Of a DNA stretch of 10,825 nt, positions 1-5,528 are shown one piece after another. Origin of the DNA: an uncultured Candidatus Saccharibacteria bacterium (GTDB lineage Bacteria > Patescibacteriota > Saccharimonadia > Saccharimonadales > Saccharimonadaceae); NCBI GenBank assembly GCA_949070545.1, contig CARTQV010000016.1:3340-14164 (forward strand). Direction: 5' to 3'. The first letter of the stretch is position 1. Every line of letters begins with the position of its first letter. The position numbers were made by a program, and so were the translations under genes. The notes below the pieces were generated by a model. It did no database searches. It saw nothing but the letters and a program-made list of their open reading frames with translations, and was not told the DNA's origin.

Positions 1-2
1 GC

Positions 3-62
3 TTCGATCATTTCCGCCTGTCCCGCCCTGAACTGCCCCCCCCCCCGCAAAAATTGGAGTGA
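3..62 (+). CDS. C-terminal tail of an upstream gene (partial, unidentified)
   Basis: The third frame is open from the window edge to a TGA at 60-62 and reads FDHFRLSRPELPPPPQKLE. It looks like a natural protein end, with mixed charged and aromatic residues followed by a proline-rich tail. The prolines come from the C tract at 36-46. The stop lies 47 bases before the ABC exporter start and just before that gene's promoter. Too little is present to name a family. The first frame is also open through this stretch, so the reading frame depends on the exact C count. Confidence is modest because only 19 codons are visible. Confidence 0.35.
   Translation, partial: FDHFRLSRPELPPPPQKLE
36..46. repeat. 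11-bp poly-C homopolymer tract
   Basis: Eleven consecutive C bases lie inside the probable tail of the upstream gene. Tracts this long slip during replication and are also frequent sequencing errors. A change of one base would shift the tail out of its TGA-terminated frame. Confidence 0.9.
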
Positions 63-70
63 GAAAGTGC

Positions 71-99
71 TTGAATACAAACGAAAGATAGGTTATAAT
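71..99 (+). promoter_or_regulatory. sigma70-type promoter of the ABC exporter
   Basis: TTGAAT (71-76) and TATAAT (94-99) are separated by exactly 17 bases. The -10 ends 10 bases before the ATG at 110, so the predicted start of transcription (about 106) leaves only a few leader bases. No Shine-Dalgarno is present, which fits near-leaderless translation. Confidence 0.7.
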
Positions 100-109
100 T
101 GGCTTTATT

Positions 110-1906
110 ATGGCCGAAAAAGAAAAGCAAAACCAGCCAAAAACGGCGCGACGGACGCTGCATTATTATTGGCAGGAAGTGAAAAAATACAAATGGTACT
201 CGCTGGGATCGTTTATTTTGACGCCGATAGTAGTATTTATTCGGGCGATCCTCGCACCAATGATTTTCGCGGATTTGATTGAAAAAGTTTCGCTAGGGCT
301 GAGTTTCGAAGAGCTGATCCAGACGACGATTATCGAAGTTGGGCTATTTTTCGTGCTTTATACCGTGAATAAATTGGTCTTCGAGGAACTTCGACTGTAT
401 TGGAGCTGGAAGATGGAATTACTCGCAATGTATGACCTTGCGAACAAGAGTTTTCGAGTTGTCAACGCGCAATCAATGCAGTTCCATAATGATCGTTTTT
501 CTGGTTCCCTAGTTTCGCAGACTAATAAATTCGTCTGGGCCTTTGAACGATTGCTCGATGCTTTGATTTGGGATCTGTTGCCACTCGTGACCTTCGTGTT
601 GCTCGTGGTGATTATTCTATTGCCTCAAGCGCCTTGGTTTGCAATTGGGATTATGGTTTTTGCTGTGCTATACGGCACAATTTCGGCTTTGTCTTTCCGG
701 AAAATCGCGCATTTGAACAGTGAAGAAGCGGCGGCAGAGTCGAAACAGACGGGACAATTAGCAGACTCAATCACAAACATTGCTTCGGTCAAGTCTTATG
801 CCCGAGAGAGACATGAACATGAACGATTTGCGGGTTTTGCGCAAAAAACGATGGACATCAGCCTGAATCTCGCCCATGCGACGATTTCACGCGATATCAA
901 ATTCAACTGCGTGCAGATGGGAATTACGGCAATGATTCTGGTGTTTTTGTTGGTTGGAAGAGAATGGCTGGGGATTTCGATCGCTACGCTGGTTTTGATG
1001 GTGAACTATGCGCAGTCAATCCAAGGGGAGCTTTGGAGTATTAACTCGATTCTGAAGAACTTCAATCGTGTGTTCGGTGATGCGCATGATATGACGCTGA
1101 TTTTGGACATGCCGGATGACGTGGTTGACGAAGAAAACGCGCAACCTCTAGAAGTTAAGCAGGCGAGCGTTGATTTTCATCGTATGAGGTTCAAACATAA
1201 GGACGCAAAGGAAGCGATTTTTGATAATTTTGAGCTAAAAGTGGCGCATGGTGAACGGATTGGGTTAGTTGGAGTTTCGGGGAGCGGGAAGACGACCTTG
1301 ACAAAACTGCTCCTCAGGTTCGCGGATGTCCAGAAGGGAGAAATTTTGGTGTCAGGACAAAATATCAAAGATGTCACTCAAGAGAGTTTGCGGAAAAATA
1401 TCGCGTATGTGCCGCAGGAAACTTCGTTGTTCCATCGCACGATTGCAGAGAATATCGCCTACGGTAAACCAGGTGCAACAATGCAGGAAATTATCTGGGC
1501 AGCAAAACAAGCGAATGCGGACGAGTTTATCCAAGATTTGCCAAAAGGCTACGAAACCTTGGTCGGTGAACGTGGGATCAAACTATCCGGTGGCCAGAGG
1601 CAACGGATAGCGATTGCCCGAGCAATCTTGAAAGATGCGCCGATTTTAGTGCTGGATGAGGCGACCTCGGCGCTTGATTCGGAAAGCGAGGCGTTGATTC
1701 AGGATGCACTGGAGAAGTTGATGAAAGGGCGAACAAGCATTGTAATCGCACACAGGTTGTCGACGGTGGCGGGACTAGATCGAATCGTCGTGATGGCGAA
1801 TGGAAAAATCGTCGAACAAGGAAAGCATGCGGATTTGTTACAACGAGAAAACGGGGTCTATGCTGGGCTCTGGGGGCGGCAGAGCGGGGCGTTCATGGAA
1901 GAATAA
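110..1906 (+). CDS. Half-size ABC exporter (membrane domain fused to ATPase)
   Basis: This is an inner-membrane ATP-driven exporter subunit of the MsbA/MdlB type; the substrate cannot be told from sequence. The N-terminal half (about residues 30-305) carries hydrophobic helices near 32-57, 72-92, 150-172, 175-195 and 268-305, an ABC_membrane layout. The nucleotide-binding domain follows: Walker A GVSGSGKT with K394, Q-loop Q436, signature LSGGQ at 492-496, Walker B LVLDE with catalytic E517, SALD D-loop, and switch H548. All catalytic residues are intact and the 598-residue length is normal for a half transporter, so it should work as a homodimer or with a partner encoded elsewhere. The ATG at 110 is supported by the promoter 10 bases upstream and by the absence of a Shine-Dalgarno. 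It is the only complete plus-strand gene in the window and converges on ppa. Confidence 0.93.
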   Translation: MAEKEKQNQPKTARRTLHYYWQEVKKYKWYSLGSFILTPIVVFIRAILAPMIFADLIEKVSLGLSFEELIQTTIIEVGLFFVLYTVNKLVFEELRLYWSWKMELLAMYDLANKSFRVVNAQSMQFHNDRFSGSLVSQTNKFVWAFERLLDALIWDLLPLVTFVLLVVIILLPQAPWFAIGIMVFAVLYGTISALSFRKIAHLNSEEAAAESKQTGQLADSITNIASVKSYARERHEHERFAGFAQKTMDISLNLAHATISRDIKFNCVQMGITAMILVFLLVGREWLGISIATLVLMVNYAQSIQGELWSINSILKNFNRVFGDAHDMTLILDMPDDVVDEENAQPLEVKQASVDFHRMRFKHKDAKEAIFDNFELKVAHGERIGLVGVSGSGKTTLTKLLLRFADVQKGEILVSGQNIKDVTQESLRKNIAYVPQETSLFHRTIAENIAYGKPGATMQEIIWAAKQANADEFIQDLPKGYETLVGERGIKLSGGQRQRIAIARAILKDAPILVLDEATSALDSESEALIQDALEKLMKGRTSIVIAHRLSTVAGLDRIVVMANGKIVEQGKHADLLQRENGVYAGLWGRQSGAFMEE

Positions 1907-1942
1907 ACCTCCTGTGTGAACGAACAGTAGAAAATTGTCTCC

Positions 1943-2061
1943 AAAAAAACAAGTTATCTCACTCTGTTCAACACGGGGTTCTCGCAACCTGTCGTTACGG
2001 GTGCGAGCTTCCTCTTCCTCGGGCCGTTGCCCTGTGGACGGTTTCGTAGCGAGCTAACTTG
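1943..2061 (-). ncRNA. Candidate structured small RNA (speculative)
   Basis: A weak promoter-like pair, TTGGAA (2091-2096) and TAATAT (2068-2073) with 17-base spacing, would start a minus-strand transcript near 2061. It would begin CAAGTTA and end TAACTTG plus seven U, so its ends pair with each other. Internal hairpins are GGGC-AACG-GCCC (2021-2032) and a CUCGCACC stem (1981-2007); both loops contain AACG. The purine repeat GAGGAAGAGGAAG lies between the two hairpins. Each hexamer matches consensus at only 4 of 6 positions. I found no signature of SRP RNA, RNase P RNA, tmRNA or 6S RNA. Confidence 0.22.
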
Positions 2062-2066
2062 TTTTT
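1943..2066 (-). terminator. Probable bidirectional terminator stem of ppa and the ABC exporter
   Basis: On the minus strand a 12-bp perfect stem ends in a run of seven T (complement of 1943-1949), as in an intrinsic terminator for ppa. On the plus strand the same stem is followed by five T (2062-2066), which would serve the exporter. The enclosed segment of about 98 bases with its own hairpins is far larger than an ordinary terminator loop. Confidence 0.5.
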
Positions 2067-2080
2067 AATATTAATATTTT

Positions 2081-2611
2081 CTACTGCTCGTTCCAACGAG
2101 TAATGGCGTCCTTAATAACTTTCTTTGCTTCATCGGCGCCAGCAAATTCCTTCACCTCGGTCGTACCGGGTTTTTTCAGATCTTTGTAGTGGTTGAAATG
2201 AAACTCGATTTGTTCAATCAAACGCTTCGGTAAGTCTTCGAGCTTTTCGATTGCGTCACCGTTGTTGCGATCATCGGCGACTACGGCGATAATCTTATCG
2301 TCAACTTCGCCGTCATCGACAAATTTCATCACACCAAGAATCTTCGCCTCAGTATAAATCCCTGTCGTGAGTGGCTGATCCGTAATCAAGAGCACATCGA
2401 GTTCATCACCATCTTCGTCCAATGTCTGGGGGATGAAACCATAATTGGTTGGCTTTGCAAACGCAATCGGTTCGATACGGTCGAGCATAAAGCAAGCGTT
2501 TTTTCTGTCCCACTCGATCTTGTGGTTCGAGCCGGTTGGAATCTCAACGACGACATTAATCGTGCCGTTTTCGTAATCCCCTGGGGTCAAAATTTTGTTG
2601 AAATCTGCCAT
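2081..2611 (-). CDS. ppa: Inorganic pyrophosphatase, family I
   Basis: This soluble cytoplasmic enzyme hydrolyses pyrophosphate to two phosphates, pulling biosynthetic reactions such as nucleic acid synthesis and tRNA charging forward. The 176-residue length is typical of bacterial family I enzymes. The family signature DGDELDV lies at residues 67-73 within an acidic stretch (D65, D67, D72), matching the Mg-binding aspartates. K31, Y57 (in TNYGFIP), the D99/D100 and D104/D105 clusters and Y142-K143 match further active-site positions. The ATG is supported by AGGAG five bases upstream and by an extended -10 further up. The stop codon lies inside the right arm of the large palindrome. It converges with the ABC exporter, and its promoter abuts the terminator of the upstream 274-residue gene, so it is probably monocistronic. 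Confidence 0.96.
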   Translation of the reverse strand: MADFNKILTPGDYENGTINVVVEIPTGSNHKIEWDRKNACFMLDRIEPIAFAKPTNYGFIPQTLDEDGDELDVLLITDQPLTTGIYTEAKILGVMKFVDDGEVDDKIIAVVADDRNNGDAIEKLEDLPKRLIEQIEFHFNHYKDLKKPGTTEVKEFAGADEAKKVIKDAITRWNEQ

Positions 2612-2616
2612 AGAAA

Positions 2617-2621
2617 CTCCT
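2617..2621 (-). promoter_or_regulatory. Shine-Dalgarno of ppa
   Basis: AGGAG (preceded by AA) sits five bases before the ATG in a leader of about 18 bases. It is one of only two first genes in the window with a clear ribosome-binding site, and it fixes the ppa start. Confidence 0.8.
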
Positions 2622-2635
2622 TTAGTTATAAAAAT

Positions 2636-2645
2636 ATTATAGCAC
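2636..2645 (-). promoter_or_regulatory. Extended -10 promoter of ppa
   Basis: The minus strand reads GTGCTATAAT, an extended -10 with perfect TATAAT (2636-2641). The -35 is poor: TTGCTT lies 19 bases upstream, inside the U-tract of the preceding terminator. Predicted transcription start is near 2629. Confidence 0.65.
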
Positions 2646-2656
2646 GAGCTGAGACG

Positions 2657-2693
2657 AAAAAAGCAAAATGCCCTGCCGATAGTTCCGGCAGGG
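2657..2693 (-). terminator. Intrinsic terminator of the 274-residue gene
   Basis: Transcribed on the minus strand, CCCTGCCG (complement of 2686-2693) pairs perfectly with CGGCAGGG (complement of 2671-2678) around a 7-base loop. The stem is followed by CATTTTGCTTTTTT. The stem begins five bases after the gene's stop codon, and the T tract runs into the -35 zone of ppa. Confidence 0.85.
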
Positions 2694-2698
2694 ACAAA

Positions 2699-3523
2699 TT
2701 AAAATGTTTCTTCGATTGCAGCGTTCACGGCCGCGACGGCCGAGGCGTATTTTTTATGCTCGACGATGGCGTCAGTATACAAATCATACCAACCGCGACG
2801 GTCGCTGGTGCCAATCAGCCCATGGTAGATCGACATCTCAATCTCATATGGATATGAGTCGATGATTAACCCACGACAAGGCTGACAACGCTCACGCAAG
2901 TCGGCCAAAGTGTTCAAGAGAGACTCTCCAGCGAAGTCAAAAAACGTACTACACTGGATGAGCTGCTTCGTCTTGAAGTGATATGCGATGAGCAATAGAT
3001 TCAGGGCGATACCGTTCAAGCTCTTGATTACATCGGTCGCGAGACGTTCCAGACAATCGTGATTGTCGCGGCAACCACGCACAGCTACCAGCAGCTCCTT
3101 GAATTCCGGCTCTACCGCATCGAGATAGTCTCGAGCGTGGTGTTGGTTCTGACGCGCTCTGCGGGCAAAGATTTGGCTATATTGGTGCTGGTTTGCTAGA
3201 ACCGCGTTCCAATGCCGAAGTGCTGCATAAACCATGACGATATTATCAGCGAGGTTTATTCTCACTGCCACATCTACGTCGAGGTCGCCAATACGTCGTT
3301 GAATCTGGGAACGCTGGTAGCGACTCACGGCCTTCGTATGGTCGATTTGCTGCAGCATAAGCTCAAGCCAGAGATGGTCCCGAAACTCCTCGTTATACCG
3401 CAGGTTCCAGAACCGAGGACTTTCATGACGGAAAGTCCTCGACAAGTTGTCGAGTTTTAAGAGATAATCTGCGGCGTTCTTCGCGTTACAATCTTTAAGT
3501 TGCTTTTCTGATTTTTTAAACAT
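2699..3523 (-). CDS. Protein of unknown function, 274 residues, probably helical and soluble
   Basis: I do not recognise a family. The protein has no signal peptide and no clear membrane helix; the most hydrophobic stretch, GIALNLLLIAYHF (171-183), is short. It is rich in Leu, Ala, Arg, Asp, Glu and Gln, which suggests an all-alpha fold. Notable residues are seven cysteines, including CQPC at 213-216 and C151/C157, a histidine-rich patch QHHARD near 127-132, and tryptophans at 39, 52, 105 and 245. The ATG is supported by an AGGGGG Shine-Dalgarno held in a hairpin loop. It has the best promoter of the window, a leader of about 76 bases and its own strong terminator, so it is a self-contained single-gene unit between rarA and ppa. 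The CxxC could bind metal or be redox active, but it may equally be incidental. Confidence 0.85.
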   Translation of the reverse strand: MFKKSEKQLKDCNAKNAADYLLKLDNLSRTFRHESPRFWNLRYNEEFRDHLWLELMLQQIDHTKAVSRYQRSQIQRRIGDLDVDVAVRINLADNIVMVYAALRHWNAVLANQHQYSQIFARRARQNQHHARDYLDAVEPEFKELLVAVRGCRDNHDCLERLATDVIKSLNGIALNLLLIAYHFKTKQLIQCSTFFDFAGESLLNTLADLRERCQPCRGLIIDSYPYEIEMSIYHGLIGTSDRRGWYDLYTDAIVEHKKYASAVAAVNAAIEETF

Positions 3524-3542
3524 AAGAATCCCCCTTTCTTAT
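3522..3542 (-). promoter_or_regulatory. Hairpin presenting the Shine-Dalgarno of the 274-residue gene
   Basis: The leader RNA reads AUAAGAA, AGGGGGA, UUCUUAU: a perfect 7-bp stem with the whole Shine-Dalgarno in the 7-base loop. The first two bases of the AUG are part of the stem. As DNA, the same element is a perfect interrupted palindrome and could instead be an operator. Confidence 0.6.
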
Positions 3543-3548
3543 CAAAAC

Positions 3549-3562
3549 GCCTGTTTCCAGAC
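3549..3562 (-). promoter_or_regulatory. GAAA-tetraloop hairpin in the leader of the 274-residue gene
   Basis: In the minus-strand RNA, GUCUG and CAGGC pair over five base pairs (one G-U) around a GAAA tetraloop. It lies between the transcription start (about 3599) and the Shine-Dalgarno hairpin. Confidence 0.45.
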
Positions 3563-3605
3563 AAAACTCATCAGAAACTAGAAGTCAAAATGGCTTCTTC
3601 TTACT

Positions 3606-3634
3606 ATTGTAGCACAGATAAGTAATTTTGTCAA
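3606..3634 (-). promoter_or_regulatory. Strong promoter of the 274-residue gene
   Basis: A consensus TTGACA (3629-3634) and TACAAT (3606-3611) are spaced by 17 bases, with TGC extending the -10. This is the closest match to sigma70 consensus in the window. The -35 directly abuts the rarA stop codon (3635-3637). Confidence 0.85.
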
Positions 3635-4843
3635 CTATGATTTCTTATTATGGTCGTAATGTGAAGTTTGGCCGAAGATTTTTTCATTCCTAACCTCGTC
3701 AGGAAGGTAATTTTTGTCGAGATGAAAGCCAGCCTCCCACTTTTGACCTTCACCAAAACCGAGATCTTTCATCAACTTCGTCGGAGCATTACGAAGCCAA
3801 GTCGGGACTGGACAGCCCATGCTTTTTTCGGCAACCTTCTTCGCACGGGACCAAGCATTGTAGCTGTCGCGGTTTTTCTTCGCCTTCGCGAGTACGGTTG
3901 CGACATGGCTCAAGACAATTTCACCCTCGGGCATGCCGATGCGTTCGATTGCTTGAAAACAACTCACAGCAAGATTCAAGGCGCCGTTCCCGGCCAAACC
4001 GATATCCTCCGAAGCGAAAATTACCATGCGCCGAGCAATAAACTTCGGGTCCTCGCCACTTGCGACCATGCGTGCAAGATAATAGAGCGTTGCGTCGACA
4101 TCGGAACCACGCATGGATTTGATAAAGGCGGAGATATTGTCGTAATGATAGTCGCCAGATTTATCATAGAGAGGCATTTTCTTGCCAACGGCAGTTTCGA
4201 CAACCTTTTTGTCGACTTTTTTTGCGAGATTCAGTGCAAGCTCAAGATCTCCGAGCGCCGAACGTGCGTCACCGCCCGAAAGATCAGCGAGATATTCGAC
4301 GGCATCCTTCGTGACACGCTTTTCAGCTTTTTCGGACTTGATTGCACGCTTGAGGACTTTGATGATATCAGCGCGGCTGAGCCCAGAAACGACTACTACG
4401 CGCGAACGCGACAAGAGTGGCGAGATGACTTCAAAGCTGGGGTTTTCGGTCGTCGCGCCAATTAAAATGATAAGACCGGATTCGACATGCGGAAGAAAGG
4501 CGTCTTGTTGGGCCTTGTTGAAACGGTGGATTTCGTCAACAAACAAGACGGTGCGGATTTTTAGGTTCCAGTTCTGCTTCGCGCGCTCGACAACATCTTC
4601 GACGTCCTTCTTATGGGCCGTAACAGCAGAAAGCTCGACAAAATCTGCTTGATATTCCTTTGCAAGAATGCGCGCTAAAGTTGTCTTTCCCGTCCCTGGA
4701 GGACCCCAGAAAATCAAATTGACTGGCTCAGCTTTTTTCACGATTTCCGTCAAAATCTTGCCTGGCCCAATAATTTCGTCCTGACCAATCACCTCATCTA
4801 AAGTCTGCGGGCGCATGCGCTCCGCAAGGGGGACTCTACTCAT
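3635..4843 (-). CDS. rarA: Replication-associated recombination protein A (RarA/MgsA-type AAA+ ATPase)
   Basis: RarA is a cytoplasmic clamp-loader-like AAA+ ATPase that acts at stalled replication forks and single-strand gaps. At 402 residues it is slightly shorter than the roughly 440-residue E. coli protein. Visible motifs are the N-terminal PLAERMRPQTLDEVIGQ, Walker A GPPGTGKTT (47-55), Walker B FVDEIHRF with D103/E104, sensor 1 TTENPSF with N134, the LLSRSRV arginine-finger region (R146/R148) and sensor 2 GGDARSAL with R194. The C-terminal tetramerisation region (DPKFIARRMVIFASEDIG, 265-282) and the NAPTKLMKDLG tail are intact. The ATG lies 7 bases from its extended -10, so the mRNA should be leaderless. 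It lies downstream of recO, a recombination mediator, but has its own promoter inside the recO end. Confidence 0.95.
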   Translation of the reverse strand: MSRVPLAERMRPQTLDEVIGQDEIIGPGKILTEIVKKAEPVNLIFWGPPGTGKTTLARILAKEYQADFVELSAVTAHKKDVEDVVERAKQNWNLKIRTVLFVDEIHRFNKAQQDAFLPHVESGLIILIGATTENPSFEVISPLLSRSRVVVVSGLSRADIIKVLKRAIKSEKAEKRVTKDAVEYLADLSGGDARSALGDLELALNLAKKVDKKVVETAVGKKMPLYDKSGDYHYDNISAFIKSMRGSDVDATLYYLARMVASGEDPKFIARRMVIFASEDIGLAGNGALNLAVSCFQAIERIGMPEGEIVLSHVATVLAKAKKNRDSYNAWSRAKKVAEKSMGCPVPTWLRNAPTKLMKDLGFGEGQKWEAGFHLDKNYLPDEVRNEKIFGQTSHYDHNKKS

Positions 4844-4850
4844 AGAGATT

Positions 4851-4879
4851 ATTATACCACTTTCGCTATTTCATGGCAA
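4851..4879 (-). promoter_or_regulatory. Promoter of rarA, inside the recO 3' end
   Basis: TTGCCA (4874-4879) and TATAAT (4851-4856) are 17 bases apart, with TGG extending the -10. The -35 lies within recO codons and only 7 bases separate the -10 from the rarA ATG, so the predicted transcript is leaderless. Confidence 0.78.
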
Positions 4880-5528
4880 TTGGAGTTATGAGGGGTAGAA
4901 GCCGTTCAAAATCTTCGATTTTGGTTGCATGAGCTAAGGGACGAGCCAGCAAAAAACGTAAAAACTTGATTTCACGGGCGCTAATTGTGCCGTTCGGATT
5001 CGGGGACAAGGCCTCCTCTTGCGCATCCCAGATATAGCGTAGAACGGGGTTCAGCTCATCCCCTGCCGTATCACGAACTAGGTTCAATTCTTCCCCACCG
5101 ATGCGGGCGAGATTGAGCGAAAACCATGTTTCGACAAGCGCGAGCGGAAACAATTGGTTGAGGCCGCTGAGAGATTGGTCAAGCAGAGAGAAGTGCTCGG
5201 GGCTAGTGAATTGATCGCTAGCGCGGCTAAGTTTTTTTAGAAAACTGCTTGCAAGCTCAAGTCTCTCGACGTCCGACAGTAGCCCTTGGTAAAAACGTAA
5301 CATCTTCGCACTAGTGAGAATACCAAGGTCGGAGTGGCCCTTGTGGATGACGACATCGGCCACAGAAAAAAGTTCAATGCTGCCAGCGAGACGCGACTTC
5401 TCTTTGCGCACGCCACGCGCGATGACAGAAACCTTGCCTTCCGGCGTCAAGAGATTTAAAATGCGATCCGATTCGCCATAATTCGTGCGACGCAGGACAA
5501 TAGCTTGAGTACGGAGATCAGCGGGCAT
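4866..5528 (-). CDS. recO: DNA repair protein RecO
   Basis: RecO helps RecR load RecA onto SSB-coated single-stranded DNA in the RecFOR pathway. The 220-residue protein starts MPADLRTQAIVLRRTNYGES, the typical N-terminal OB-fold opening, followed by DRILNLLTPEGKVSVIARGVRKEKSR. The C-terminal helical domain runs from about residue 85. There is no cysteine anywhere, so the zinc finger seen in some RecO proteins is absent. I place the start at 5528 rather than at a GTG 69 bases upstream, because family homology begins here and the upstream codons encode an unrelated low-complexity extension. The start overlaps the end of the response regulator by 11 bases and lacks a Shine-Dalgarno, pointing to coupled translation. 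The last codons carry the rarA promoter. Confidence 0.92.
   Translation of the reverse strand: MPADLRTQAIVLRRTNYGESDRILNLLTPEGKVSVIARGVRKEKSRLAGSIELFSVADVVIHKGHSDLGILTSAKMLRFYQGLLSDVERLELASSFLKKLSRASDQFTSPEHFSLLDQSLSGLNQLFPLALVETWFSLNLARIGGEELNLVRDTAGDELNPVLRYIWDAQEEALSPNPNGTISAREIKFLRFLLARPLAHATKIEDFERLLPLITPIAMK

Larger units (their letters stand above)
1918..2093. repeat. 176-bp imperfect palindrome between convergent genes
   Basis: The arms at 1918-1963 and 2048-2093 align as inverted repeats without gaps. GAACGA pairs with TCGTTC, CAGTAGAAAAT (1925-1935) matches 2076-2086 perfectly, and AAAAACAAGTTA (1945-1956) matches 2055-2066 perfectly. The two perfect blocks are separated on each side by 9 unrelated bases. 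Further CTC/GAG pairs follow inward. The right arm includes the last codons of ppa (Asn-Glu-Gln-stop), and the left arm, read on the plus strand, spells the same Asn-Glu-Gln-stop with one synonymous change. The interior (about 1964-2047) has its own hairpins: CTCGCA (1981-1986) with TGCGAG (2002-2007), and GGGC (2021-2024) with GCCC (2029-2032). It could be a compound terminator, a structured RNA or a MITE-like element. Confidence 0.85.

Noticed and set aside
1857..1913. Minus-strand AGGAGGT (1907-1913) followed by an ATG at 1895 opening a 12-codon frame
   Set aside because: The Shine-Dalgarno match is perfect, but the frame is tiny, lies antisense to the end of the ABC exporter and has no clear promoter. 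Probably chance.
1943..2066. Known structured RNAs (SRP RNA, RNase P RNA, tmRNA, 6S RNA) in the palindrome
   Set aside because: GGAAGAGGAAGC on the minus strand and GGTTCTCGCAAC on the plus strand superficially recall SRP RNA, but they are on opposite strands and the conserved GGAAGGAAGCAGC apical loop is missing. No RNase P P4, tmRNA tag or 6S closing-stem/bubble signature was seen.
1918..2093. Insertion sequence
   Set aside because: The element has terminal-type inverted repeats but no transposase or room for one; at most a non-autonomous MITE.
3581..3597. Hairpin GAAGTC/GGCTTC near the 5' end of the 274-residue gene's leader
   Set aside because: On the transcribed strand the stem has an internal C-A mismatch and only four outer pairs, so it is too weak to claim.
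3668..4465. Plus-strand open frame of 265 codons antisense to rarA
   Set aside because: It lies wholly inside the well-supported rarA gene, has no family-like segments and has no promoter or Shine-Dalgarno. It is a shadow of rarA codon use.
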